Positions 38,796 through 49,590 of a DNA stretch of 64,000 nucleotides are shown here, one piece after another; positions within the stretch are counted from its first letter, which is position 1, and every line of letters begins with the position of its first letter. A program made the translations under genes and the position numbers. Under the pieces are notes generated by a model. It ran no database searches. It saw nothing but the letters and a program-made list of their open reading frames with translations, and was not told the DNA's origin. The DNA lies in assembly GCA_018712805.1 (NCBI GenBank), contig DVGI01000030.1, positions 18,358 to 82,357 on the forward strand, read 5' to 3'. The stretch comes from Candidatus Fimenecus excrementavium (lineage in GTDB: Bacteria; Bacillota; Clostridia; Oscillospirales; Acutalibacteraceae).

Positions 38796-40094
38796 TCAGA
38801 ATTCGATATAGTTAATGGTCTCTACCGCGAGATAGAGAATCGCAAGGACCATCGGGACGGTGCCGATATAGGCGCGGTTTTTCTCGCGGGATTCGAGCAC
38901 GCTTTCGCCTTTGGCAAGCGGCACGCGCGCATAGGTTTTGAAATAAACCACGGTGCAGATAATGCCGGCGAGAAAAATCGCCGCAATCATGCCCAAAAGG
39001 ACAAGATTCTGCATGGACATCGGCAAATTGTCCTGCACAACCTGCATCATCACCGAAACAAAATTGTTTAAGAAATGAATTGCAACACCGGTCCACATCG
39101 AGCCCGTCACCGTCACCGCGTAGCCGATCATCAGCCCCGCGATAAATGCGAACGGAATCTGTACCATGTTGCCGTGCATCAGCGCAAACACAAGCGCCGA
39201 CATGAAAATCGCGAATTTGTCGCCGTAACGGCGAAGCGACTGCATTACCACGCCGCGGATTGCAAATTCTTCGACAAGCGCGGGAATTGCCGCCATGCCG
39301 AGCAGATACAAAAGGAGCGTCGGGGCATTGTTAAGCACCGTCGTGTCTTCGGGCATGGTAAAGGTGATCCCGAAAATCGACTCGACGAGCGCGCCGAAAA
39401 TGCCGGTGACGTAACTGCCCGCGATGCACACCGCAAGGCCGATAAACACAAGCAATGCGGCGGCTTTGCCGTCATAAGGCGTGCCGAGCGGCAGGTCGCC
39501 GATGCGTTTTTTCCGCCGCAGAAGGACATAGCCGATAAGAAACGGCACGCCGATGACAAACAGCGAAAACAGCGCGTCAAACGCGTTGGAAAAATAGGTG
39601 TTGCCGGTGTAATTTCTGTAAAATCCCGGAATACGCACCAACAAAAAGCTTACAACCAGCGCCAAAACGGAAAACCCGAGCACGCAGAGCCCGTGCACGA
39701 CGCTGATGCTTTTTACCGTGCGGCGTTCTTCCTGTTTTTTGCCGAAAAGCGGGTCCGGCCGGGGCACTGTGTAATACGCATGGCGCGGATAGCCGCCATA
39801 GCCGTTTTGCGCGTAGGGGGGCTGCGGCGGATAGGGCGGGCGGTTATATTGCGGCTGCTCGTAAGGATTTTGATAAGGATTTTGTCCCTGCGGCGCACCG
39901 ACCGGGGGCTGCCCCGCGTTTTGCGGCGGCACAGAACTGCCGGGGGCGGGGTTGGGCGCGCCGGTATAGGGGTTATAACCGTAAGGCGCGCGCGGCGGAA
40001 TCTGCCCGTTTTGGGGCGGGTTCTGCGGGGGTTGATTTTGCTCCCCGGGGGTCCCGGTGGTCGGCGCAGAATTGGGATTGTAATTATTTTCCAT
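38796..40094 (-). CDS. CPBP (CAAX-type) intramembrane metalloprotease with Pro-rich N-terminus
   Basis: 432 residues. The N-terminal ~125 residues are a Pro/Gln/Asn/Gly-rich disordered stretch (PPQNPPQNGQIPP, PYPPQPPYAQNG). About eight transmembrane helices follow, with the CPBP motifs EEFAIRGVVMQSLRR (catalytic Glu pair and Arg, about residue 270), FALMHGN (His) and GVAIHFLNNF (His). Family members cut or modify membrane substrates, often bacteriocin- or stress-related; the substrate here is unknown. The disordered head probably lies in the cytoplasm. No gene partner is evident. Confidence 0.88.
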   Translation of the reverse strand: MENNYNPNSAPTTGTPGEQNQPPQNPPQNGQIPPRAPYGYNPYTGAPNPAPGSSVPPQNAGQPPVGAPQGQNPYQNPYEQPQYNRPPYPPQPPYAQNGYGGYPRHAYYTVPRPDPLFGKKQEERRTVKSISVVHGLCVLGFSVLALVVSFLLVRIPGFYRNYTGNTYFSNAFDALFSLFVIGVPFLIGYVLLRRKKRIGDLPLGTPYDGKAAALLVFIGLAVCIAGSYVTGIFGALVESIFGITFTMPEDTTVLNNAPTLLLYLLGMAAIPALVEEFAIRGVVMQSLRRYGDKFAIFMSALVFALMHGNMVQIPFAFIAGLMIGYAVTVTGSMWTGVAIHFLNNFVSVMMQVVQDNLPMSMQNLVLLGMIAAIFLAGIICTVVYFKTYARVPLAKGESVLESREKNRAYIGTVPMVLAILYLAVETINYIEF

Positions 40095-40195
40095 AAAATC
40101 GACCTTTTCCCTTATAAATTCAGTGTGTTCAGCATAGCACGAAAATGAAAAGGAAATGTTACGAATCTGATAATTTTTTATAGACGGGCGGGGCT

Positions 40196-42760
40196 TTAAG
40201 CGTCTTCGCCGGCGGTCGTCTCTTCTGCGGGGGCGTCGACTGCGGCTTCTTGCGGCGTTTCGGACGCTTCAGCCGCGTCATCGGTTTCTTCTTCGGATTT
40301 TTCGGTCACCGAAACGGTCACAACCTTTTCGCCTTCCGAAACGCGCATCACGCGCACGCCTTTGGACGGACGCGCAAACTCGCTGATATCCGACGCGGGA
40401 ATACGAATCAAAATGCCGTCGGAGGCAATCAAAATCACGTCTTCGTCTTCGCCGACCATCGTAATTGCCGCCACGTCACCATATTGCTTAGTGTGGTAGT
40501 TGATAAGACCCTTGCCGCCGCGCGACTGGAGACGATAGTTGGAAATGTCGGAGCGTCTGCCGTAGCCGGTTTCGGAAATGGTCAAAACTTTCTTTTCGGG
40601 GTCAAGCACGCAAAGACCGGCAACGCAGTCGCCCTCACTGAGCGTGATTGCCTTAACGCCGCGGGCGGTTCTGCCGATGCAGCGCGCGTCTTGTTCGTTA
40701 AAGGTGATGCACATACCCTTTTTGGTCGCGACCATCAGCCGCCGGTTGCCGTCGGTCAGCTTCACCCAGCAAAGCTCGTCGCCTTCATCGAGATTGATGG
40801 CGGCAATGCCGCTCTTGCGGATATTTTTATAAGCGTCAAGCTCGGTGCGTTTAATAACGCCGTTTCTCGTCACCATGCAAAGATAATAAGGCTCTTCGGC
40901 GCCGAAGTCCGGCACGCGCATCATCGCCGTGACTTTTTCGTCCGCGGCAAGCGGGAGAATGTTGACGATGTTCATGCCTTTGCTCGAACGGCTGCCCTCC
41001 GGAATTTCATAGCCTTTCAAGCGGTAAACGCGGCCGAGAGACGTAAAGAACATAATATAGTCGTGCGAAGAACAGGTGAACATGGTTTCCGCCAAATCCT
41101 CTTCGCGGCGCGTCATGCCTTTAATACCCTTGCCGCCGCGGTGCTGGGTCTGGTAGGTGTCGACCGGCTGGCGTTTGATATAGCCGAGGTTTGTCAGCGT
41201 ATAAACGCAGGTTTCTTCGGGAATCAAATCTTCAATATCGACTTCGCCCGAGACGTTGACAATTTCCGTGCGTCTGGGGTCAGCGAATTTGTCGCCGATG
41301 GCGCTTAATTCGTCTTTCACAATCGAAAGCACGCGCTCTTCGGAACCGAGAATTTCCAAATATTCCTCGATTTTGCGGCGCAGTTCGTCGCGCTCTTCCA
41401 AAATCTTTTTGATTTCAAGACCGGCCAACTGACCGATGCGGTAAGCGACAATCGCAGCCGCCTGGGGCTCGTCAAAGCCGAATTTTTCAATAATCGCGGC
41501 CTTCGCTTCGGGAATGCCGCCTTTGCAGGCGCGAATGGTGGCGATGATGTCATCGACAATGTCAATCGCGCGGGCAAGACCTTCCAAAATGTGCTCGCGG
41601 TCCTGCGCTTTCTTTAAATCATAGCGCGTTCTGCGGGTAATGATTTCACACTGGAAGCGAATGTAGTCCTGCAAAAGTTCTTTTAAGGTTAAGGTTTTCG
41701 GCTCGCCGTTGACAAGCGCCAGCTGAATAATGCCGTAAGAAATTTGCAGCTGTGTATATTGGAACAGGTGGTTGAGCACGACCTGGGGGTTGGCGTCGCG
41801 CTTTAAGTCAATCACCATGCGCATGCCTTCGCGGTTGGAATAGTCGTTGACGTCGGCGATGCCCTCAATCCGTTTTTCTTTAACCAAATCGGCGATGCTT
41901 TCAATCAAGCGCGCCTTGTTGACCTGATAGGGAAGCTCGGTGACGACAATCGAGAACCGGCCGGTTCTTTCATCTTCGACAATTTCCGTGCGCGCACGCA
42001 CCGTGATTTTGCCGCGGCCGGTGGCGTAGGCGGCGCGAATGCCCGCGCGGCCCATAATGATGCCCGCGGTCGGGAAGTCGGGACCTTTGATATGCTCCAT
42101 TAAATCCTCGAGCGTCGCGTCGGGGTTGTCAATCAAAACTTTAATCGCGTCAATCACTTCGCCTAAGTTGTGCGGCGGAATGTTGGTCGCCATACCGACG
42201 GCGATACCGGTTGAGCCGTTGACGAGCAGATTCGGAAAGCGGCTCGGCAAAACGGTCGGCTCTTTCAGGCGGTCGTCGTAGTTCGGCATGAAATCGACGG
42301 TGTCTTTGTCGATATTGGTGAGCATTTCCATCGAGATTTTGCTCATTCTCGACTCGGTGTAACGGTAAGCCGCGGGCGGGTCGCCGTCGACCGAACCGAA
42401 GTTGCCGTGACCGTCCACCAACATATAGCGCATCGAGAAGCTCTGCGCCAAACGGACCATCGCGTCATAAACCGACGCGTCACCGTGGGGGTGGTAACGG
42501 CCCAGCACGGCGCCGACGGTGTCCGCGCACTTGCGGTACGCCTTGTCGGGGTAGAGGTTGTTTTCATACATGGTGTAAAGAATGCGCCGGTGAACGGGTT
42601 TTAAGCCGTCGCGCACGTCGGGAAGCGCACGGGAAACGATAACCGCCATGGAGTAATCCAAAAAGGATTTTTTCATTTCGCGGTTGATTTCCACGTTGAT
42701 AATTTTCTGCTGGTCAAACGGGATATATTCCTCGTGGTGCTCGTTTTGGTGTTTTTTCAT
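40196..42760 (-). CDS. gyrA: DNA gyrase subunit A
   Basis: 854 residues; breakage-reunion subunit of gyrase. N-terminal winged helix with catalytic Tyr134 (AAYRYTE), coiled-coil tower, and six-bladed C-terminal domain with a GyrA-box-like QHRGGKG (about residue 535). An acidic Glu/Ala tail closes the protein. The quinolone-determining region reads [12 protein letters not shown]: Ala95 stands where E. coli has Ser83 and most sensitive species Ser/Thr. Usually gyrA directly follows gyrB; here 975 bp with a transposase gene and repeats lie between them. Confidence 0.97.
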   Translation of the reverse strand: MKKHQNEHHEEYIPFDQQKIINVEINREMKKSFLDYSMAVIVSRALPDVRDGLKPVHRRILYTMYENNLYPDKAYRKCADTVGAVLGRYHPHGDASVYDAMVRLAQSFSMRYMLVDGHGNFGSVDGDPPAAYRYTESRMSKISMEMLTNIDKDTVDFMPNYDDRLKEPTVLPSRFPNLLVNGSTGIAVGMATNIPPHNLGEVIDAIKVLIDNPDATLEDLMEHIKGPDFPTAGIIMGRAGIRAAYATGRGKITVRARTEIVEDERTGRFSIVVTELPYQVNKARLIESIADLVKEKRIEGIADVNDYSNREGMRMVIDLKRDANPQVVLNHLFQYTQLQISYGIIQLALVNGEPKTLTLKELLQDYIRFQCEIITRRTRYDLKKAQDREHILEGLARAIDIVDDIIATIRACKGGIPEAKAAIIEKFGFDEPQAAAIVAYRIGQLAGLEIKKILEERDELRRKIEEYLEILGSEERVLSIVKDELSAIGDKFADPRRTEIVNVSGEVDIEDLIPEETCVYTLTNLGYIKRQPVDTYQTQHRGGKGIKGMTRREEDLAETMFTCSSHDYIMFFTSLGRVYRLKGYEIPEGSRSSKGMNIVNILPLAADEKVTAMMRVPDFGAEEPYYLCMVTRNGVIKRTELDAYKNIRKSGIAAINLDEGDELCWVKLTDGNRRLMVATKKGMCITFNEQDARCIGRTARGVKAITLSEGDCVAGLCVLDPEKKVLTISETGYGRRSDISNYRLQSRGGKGLINYHTKQYGDVAAITMVGEDEDVILIASDGILIRIPASDISEFARPSKGVRVMRVSEGEKVVTVSVTEKSEEETDDAAEASETPQEAAVDAPAEETTAGEDA

Positions 42761-42912
42761 TCTGTCAGCCCTCTTTTGCTTTCGCCAAGGATTTATAGAT
42801 TTTCTTTATTCGATTCGGCTTTCACCGATAAGATAACGAACCATTTTCGCCGATACCACACGTTTTTTACACAAGCGGCAAGCTGCTTTCGGCGGTTACG
42901 ATTCCATTCATC

Positions 42913-43000
42913 GTAGGGGCGGGTGATTCCCCTTTCAGGGGAAATGTCTGCGCAGCAGACAAAAGGGTGCCTGAATTCGGAGAATTTCCACCCCCCGCCC
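42913..43000 (+). repeat. 88-bp GTAG-headed REP-like element, copy 2
   Basis: Differs from 24981-25068 at a single base although 18 kb away, so one of the two moved recently or they are kept alike by conversion. Lies between gyrA and the RAYT gene and is followed by a family-D element. Confidence 0.85.
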
Positions 43001-43010
43001 GGCGCGTGCT

Positions 43011-43100
43011 GCCGCGCGGCAAATCGCGCAGGGAGTAGGATTGCTGCTTTCCTTTTCTGACCCGGTAGCGGCTGCGTGCAAACTTTTTGTAGGGGCACTG
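43011..43100 (+). repeat. Family-D element and GTAGGGGCA fragment
   Basis: GC-rich head (GTGCTGCCGCGCGGCA), AATCGCGCAGGGAGTAGG body, CCGGTAGCGGC tail, then GTAGGGGCACTGC at 43089, a truncated GTAG palindrome. It ends ~30 nt before the RAYT stop. Confidence 0.6.
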
Positions 43101-43127
43101 CAATCCAAGAATATAACAAAAATAATT

Positions 43128-43712
43128 TTACAAATCTTTTTTCGGATAAATTTTCAACGCGTTATATTCAATATATTCCCACGCGCGTTCCCATTCTGTT
43201 TGGTTGCGGATTACATGGTCATAAAAACCGCGTTGCCAAAGCGGTTCCTGCGTTTTTCCCGTCATTTCAAAAAACCGCTTCGTGGTGTAAGACTTCAGTC
43301 GTCCAACAACATCGGAAAGCGATAACCTGTTGCCTGCTTCTGGATTTTCCAAAGCCAACAGCAAATGTATGTGATTTGGCATCACAACGGCATTTTCTAT
43401 GCGTACGCCCTCAAAATGACTTCCGACATATTGAATCGTTTGTGCAACCATTTTTCCGATTGGCGTTAAAACAATCGGATTTTGCAGAGAATCTGAAAAA
43501 TGCTCTGTCTGCGGGCGGGGATGGAACCCCGCCCCTACCGGCCGGCTTTTTTCATTTTTCTCTTTAATACTTACTTTTTTTCGTGCAAGCAAAGGCTGCT
43601 TATGAAAAATGCAAATTGTTACAAAATAACTGCCGTTTTCCCGGTAATCATAAGCAGGAAGCCGTATATTTTTTCGGACAGGAAAGACTTTCTTTTGCGG
43701 TTTATCTTCCAT
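43128..43712 (-). mobile_element. REP-associated tyrosine transposase (RAYT, Y1/IS200-like)
   Basis: 194 residues, single-strand HUH transposase superfamily. The metal-binding HUH motif is MPNHIHLLLAL (His114, His116). Candidate nucleophile tyrosines are Tyr142 (LKSYTTKRF) and the conserved RGFYDHVIRN block. RAYTs cut and rejoin single-stranded REP palindromes headed by GTAG and are normally single-copy housekept genes. Residues 59-67 (VGAGFHPRP) are encoded by a GTAG-type palindrome inserted in frame. The gene splits gyrB from gyrA and is flanked by GTAG elements. Start at ATG 43712; whether the inserted residues allow activity is unknown. Confidence 0.88.
43511..43538 (-). repeat. GTAG-headed REP palindrome inside the RAYT coding sequence
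   Basis: Minus strand: GTAG, GGGCGGGG, TTCCA, CCCCGCCCGC. It adds nine codons in frame with no stop, about 47 codons upstream of the HUH motif. Confidence 0.85.
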
Positions 43713-43734
43713 AGTAAATTTTTAACTACTTCTG

Positions 43735-45997
<2,263 letters not shown>

Positions 45998-45998
<1 letters not shown>

Positions 45999-47089
45999 TA
46001 AAGCACCTCGCCTTTTTCCACATGAAACGTCCGCCCCTCGCACAGCCGCAAAACGGTTGTCGGGTCACAGCAGGTAATAAACACCTGCCGGCTGCCGATG
46101 TGGTTTAAAATATAGTCCTGCCGGTTTAAGTCGAGTTCGCTCATCACGTCGTCGAGCAAAATCACCGGGTCTTCGTTTGTTACGGATTTAATGATATTCG
46201 CTTCGCTGAGTTTCAGCGCCAGCGCCGCCGAGCGCTGCTGTCCTTGCGAGCCGTAGCTGCGCGCCGAAAGCGCATCAATTTGAATGCGCAAATCGTCGCG
46301 GTGAGGGCCGGTCGTTGTGATTTTATTCGCAATATCTTCCCGCCGCGTGTCGGCTAATTGTTTTTTTAACAGCTCGCGGATTTCATACGGGTCGTCGCTG
46401 TAAAGCTCTGTGTTGTGGATATAATCGACAGTCAGCTCTTCACTCCCGCCGGAAAGCCCTTCATAAATCCGCCCGGCTTCTTCGCTTAAAAGCTTTGTGT
46501 ATTTCAGCCGCTCGCTGACGACCGCCGCGCCGTAGCCGGAAAGTTTTTCGTCCCAAACGTCGAGCGTGTCGAAAAGTTCCGGGTGAAACTGAATATCTTT
46601 CAAAAGCGCGTTGCGCTGGGCAAGCGTGTGGTTATAGCGCGCGAGGCCTTTGGCATAATGCGGTTTTAACTGACAAAGCGCCGTATCCAAAAACCGCCGC
46701 CGGAAAATCGGACCTTCTTTGACAAGCGACAAATGCGCGGGTGCGAAAATGACCGCGTAAAAATCACCGATCAGTTCCGCGGGCGAACGAAGCGTTACGC
46801 CGTTTTTCATCGCGGTGCGCTTTTTATCAATATAAAGGCAGACGTTTTGCTCGCGACCTTTTGCAAAAAAGAACAATTCATTTTTCGCAAACGGTTTGTC
46901 AAAGCCGACCATTTCCCGGTCGCGCCGGCAGCGAAAGCTTTTACAGCCCGTAAACAGCCAGATGCTTTCCAAAAGATTGGTTTTGCCCTGCGCGTTTTCG
47001 CCGAAAATGACGTTGACGCCGTCCGCCGGCTTCAAAACGGCTTTTTCAATGTTTCTGAAATTTTGAACGGAAAGCTGTTTTACGCGCAT
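45998..47089 (-). CDS. recF: DNA replication/repair protein RecF
   Basis: 363 residues; SMC-like ATPase that helps load RecA at gaps. Walker A FGENAQGKTNLLESI (about residues 30-44), RGKLG-type middle replaced by YGSQGQQRSAALALKLSE (signature motif) and Walker B VILLDDVMSELD. Located in the classical dnaN-S4-recF order, 15 nt after the S4 gene, and coupled to remB by a 1-nt overlap. Confidence 0.95.
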
Positions 47090-47104
47090 ATCTCTCGTTC
47101 CTTT

Positions 47105-47362
47105 TTACTGTTCGCTTTTAACGGTATAAACCACGTGCTGAAACTCAAAGGTGTCGCCCGCACGCAGTTTTTTCCCGCGCGAAAGGCAGACTTCCCCGTT
47201 GACTTTGACTTCGCCGTCGGTAATCACCAGTTTTGCGTGGCCGCCGGTCTGCACCGCGTCGCAAAGTTTCAACGCCGCGTCAAGCCGGATAAAGTCCGTA
47301 TGAATAAAAATTTGTTTTTGTTGTTTTTTGGCGACATGCGCCTGAATTTTTCTGGTTGCCAT
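47105..47362 (-). CDS. S4-domain protein YaaA/RlbA type
   Basis: 85 residues with an S4 RNA-binding fold: FIRLDAALKLCDAVQTGGHAKLVITDGEVKVNGEVCLSRGKKLRAGD. Small S4 proteins between dnaN and recF are conserved in Bacillota and are linked to ribosome or RNA binding. The first ~18 residues are Lys/Gln-rich and longer than in B. subtilis. One base separates it from the dnaN stop. Confidence 0.92.
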   Translation of the reverse strand: MATRKIQAHVAKKQQKQIFIHTDFIRLDAALKLCDAVQTGGHAKLVITDGEVKVNGEVCLSRGKKLRAGDTFEFQHVVYTVKSEQ

Positions 47363-47363
47363 A

Positions 47364-48467
47364 TTATTCTGTTTTAAGCCTTACAGGCAACACGAGGAAC
47401 AAGAACGCTTCGCCTTCTGTGGGGGTAATGAGAATCGGCAAAATCGGGCTGCTCAGGCTCACAATGACTTCGTCGGTATCGCACACGCGAAGCGCGTCCA
47501 AAAGGTAGCGGTTATTAAAGCCGATTTCCATTTTCTCGCCGTCGCCGGAGCACGGCACGCGGTCGTTTGCGGTGCCAAGTGCGGTGGTGCTCGAAATGCG
47601 GATTAAGTCGCTGTCAAAAATGCAGCGAATCGGGCTTTTTGCGCGGTCGGTGATAATCAAAGACGTTCTTTCAATGGAGTTAATCAGCATTCTGGTATTG
47701 ACGCGGATGGTTGCGTGCACCGCGCCGGAAATCGCCGCCTGGTAATTCAAAAATTCACCGTCTAACAGGCGGGAAACGATTCTGTAAGAACCGATTTCAA
47801 ACACGATAAAGCGCTTGCCGACGTTCATCGAAACCGTTTCTTCGCCGGTAATGAGTTTGACGACCTCGTTTAAGGTCTTTTTCGGCGCGACAAAGACTTT
47901 TTCTTCGCCTTCGTAATCGATTTCTTCGTTGCGAATGGCAAGCCGGAAGCCGTCGACGGCGACTAAGCGGATTTTTTTATCGCGGATTTCAAAGCGGACG
48001 CCGGTATGGACGACTTTGACGTCGTTTTCGGCGGTCGCGAAAATGGTTTTGCGAATCATATCCTTTAAAAGCTCGCCGCCTATCACAATCGGGAAGCCGC
48101 TTTCGACCGAGGGCAGCTCCGGGTATTCGGCTGCGGAAATGCCGATCAGCGAAAATTCCGCGTCACCGCTTTTAATCCGGCAGACAAGCCGTTCGTCGGA
48201 CTCAATCCGCACGGTTTCCGCAGGAAGGCTTCTGAGAATATCGCAAAGAATACGGGCATTTAAAACAATGCTGCCGGCTTCTTCGACCTTCGCTTCCATA
48301 TTGGTGCTTACGCCGACTTCGAGGTCATAGCCGGTTAAGTTCAGCTGGTTTTCTTCGGCATTTAACAAAATGCCTTCGATCGCCGGAATGAAGGATTTTG
48401 TGGAAACAGCCCTTTGCACATTTGAACAAATTTCAGAGAGCTTTTGGGTGTCGCAAATCAGTTTCAT
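47364..48467 (-). CDS. dnaN: DNA polymerase III beta subunit (sliding clamp)
   Basis: 367 residues in three similar clamp domains, with MKLICDTQKLSEICSNVQRAVSTKS at the start and a shortened C-terminal strand ending LPVRLKTE, as in other clamps (PMR-like end is LPVR here). Tethers polymerase III to DNA and binds clamp-binding motifs of many partners. It normally lies right after dnaA; here 1.1 kb of box-like motifs and repeats separates them. Confidence 0.96.
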   Translation of the reverse strand: MKLICDTQKLSEICSNVQRAVSTKSFIPAIEGILLNAEENQLNLTGYDLEVGVSTNMEAKVEEAGSIVLNARILCDILRSLPAETVRIESDERLVCRIKSGDAEFSLIGISAAEYPELPSVESGFPIVIGGELLKDMIRKTIFATAENDVKVVHTGVRFEIRDKKIRLVAVDGFRLAIRNEEIDYEGEEKVFVAPKKTLNEVVKLITGEETVSMNVGKRFIVFEIGSYRIVSRLLDGEFLNYQAAISGAVHATIRVNTRMLINSIERTSLIITDRAKSPIRCIFDSDLIRISSTTALGTANDRVPCSGDGEKMEIGFNNRYLLDALRVCDTDEVIVSLSSPILPILITPTEGEAFLFLVLPVRLKTE

Positions 48468-48538
48468 AAAAATTTTCCTTTCCGAAAAATATAATAAAAT
48501 AAATATTTAGCAGTAATAGAAGTAGGGCGTTGCGAAAA

Positions 48539-48694
48539 TGTTAAAAACCGGCATTTTGCTTTTCAGAGCAAGGGCGCGGGGTCGGTTTTTCATTGTTGAA
48601 AATTTGTTAAAAAGCGAATGTTTTTAACAGTTAAGATTTAACTGCACGGGGACTGTTCAAAACCCCATTGTTAAAAACGAAAACTTGTTCAAAA
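48539..48694. promoter_or_regulatory. Candidate DnaA-box array with variant consensus TTTTNAACA
   Basis: Seven 9-mers of the form TGTTNAAAA (complement TTTTNAACA) start at 48539, 48594, 48605, 48621 (opposite orientation), 48654, 48669 and 48686. Spacing is 11-17 nt for several. TTTTNAACA differs from TTWTNCACA only at position 6. It lies in the dnaA-dnaN spacer, a usual place for oriC boxes in Bacillota; no TTATCCACA is present there. Confidence 0.5.
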
Positions 48695-48696
48695 GT

Positions 48697-48822
48697 GCGC
48701 GTGCCAACGCGCAGTGAATCGCGGCTTTTACTTGGTACTGAAAACAGCCTTGTCCTCCCGACATCAGCTTCGCTGTATTCTTACGGGCGAGGGTGGAACC
48801 TCGCCCCTACGGTTTGATAAAA
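48697..48822 (+). repeat. Family-D-type element and GTAG palindrome
   Basis: GCGCGT/ACGCGC head (48697-48712), GTGAATCGCGG, a GGCTTTTACTTGG stretch shared with the composite blocks, and at 48785-48810 a minus-strand GTAG palindrome (GGGCGAGG with CCTCGCCC). Confidence 0.7.
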
Positions 48823-49035
48823 TTTTCGGTCGGGTGAAAAATGCAGGTCATTTGCAAGCTGTCTGCCCGAAAGTAAAATTTCGCCCGCCTTTTCAAAGGC
48901 GGCAGAATCCAAAGACAGCGTCTTTGGTCGCTCCGCGCACGGAGCGAAATCTCTTTTTCCACAAAAGCGCAGGAGGGGAGACAAAACAGTCCGGTGGACT
49001 GTTTCGGCGTGGGGAACCCTCGCCGGGGGTTCCCC
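48823..49035 (+). repeat. Family-A multi-hairpin element, copy 4 (covarying stem)
   Basis: Five-hairpin layout. The second stem reads CCAAAGAC/GTCTTTGG where copies 2, 3 and 5 have CCAAAGGT/ACCTTTGG: both arms changed together. Fourth stem AACAGTCC/GGACTGTT. Confidence 0.85.
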
Positions 49036-49082
49036 GGTGCGCGCCGGCGCACAGCGAATCGCGGCGCGGGCTGCCGCGCTGC

Positions 49083-49140
49083 AAATACGCGCAGGTCGTG
49101 CGATTATTTCTTTGCTTGCCTGACCCGAAAGCAGCTTTGC
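49083..49140 (+). repeat. Family-D element
   Basis: AAATACGCGCAGGTCGTGCGATT body with CTTGCCTGACCCGAAAGC tail, between two family-A copies. Confidence 0.55.
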
Positions 49141-49168
49141 TGAATTTCTATTGTAGGGATAACTGAAA

Positions 49169-49382
49169 CTTTCGGTCGGGAAAAAAAGCGGAATGTCTTT
49201 GCAAACTGTCTGCCCGAAAGTAAAATTTCGCCCGCCTTTTCAAAGGCGGTGGAATCCAAAGGTGAAACCTTTGGTCGCTCCGCGCACGGAGCGAAATCTC
49301 TTTCTTTACATAAGCGCAGGAGGGGAGACGAAACAGTCCGGGGGACTGTTTTGGCGTGGGGAACCCTCGCCGGGGGTTCCCC
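49169..49382 (+). repeat. Family-A multi-hairpin element, copy 5
   Basis: Almost the same as copy 3 outside the fourth hairpin, which reads AACAGTCC/GGACTGTT around CGGGGG. Start of the composite block that runs into dnaA. Confidence 0.85.
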
Positions 49383-49590
49383 GGTGCGCGCTGGCGCACA
49401 ACAAATCGCGGCTTTTACTTAGGCGTTGAAAACAGCCGTATCCTCCCGAAATCTGCCAAGATTAAACTTTGCGGGCGGGCACAGAGTCCCGCCCCTACGG
49501 TTTGATAAAATTTTCGGTCGGGCAAAATATTTCTGGATTTAGCTTTCTTTCTGCGCGATTCGCCGTGCGTCGGTACGCACCGGCGTGCAC
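49206..49590 (+). repeat. 385-bp composite repeat block, copy 2, ending in the dnaA stop codon
   Basis: Matches 38227-38626 over its whole length apart from the fourth hairpin and a few bases. A GTAG palindrome is at 49471-49498. The last repeat base (49590) is also the last base of the dnaA TAG stop on the other strand. Confidence 0.85.

Noticed and set aside
48714..49166. Open frame of 150 codons between dnaN and dnaA
   Set aside because: Fully inside repeat sequence, with peptides shared by the copies at 24.7 and 38.3 kb; no start signal.
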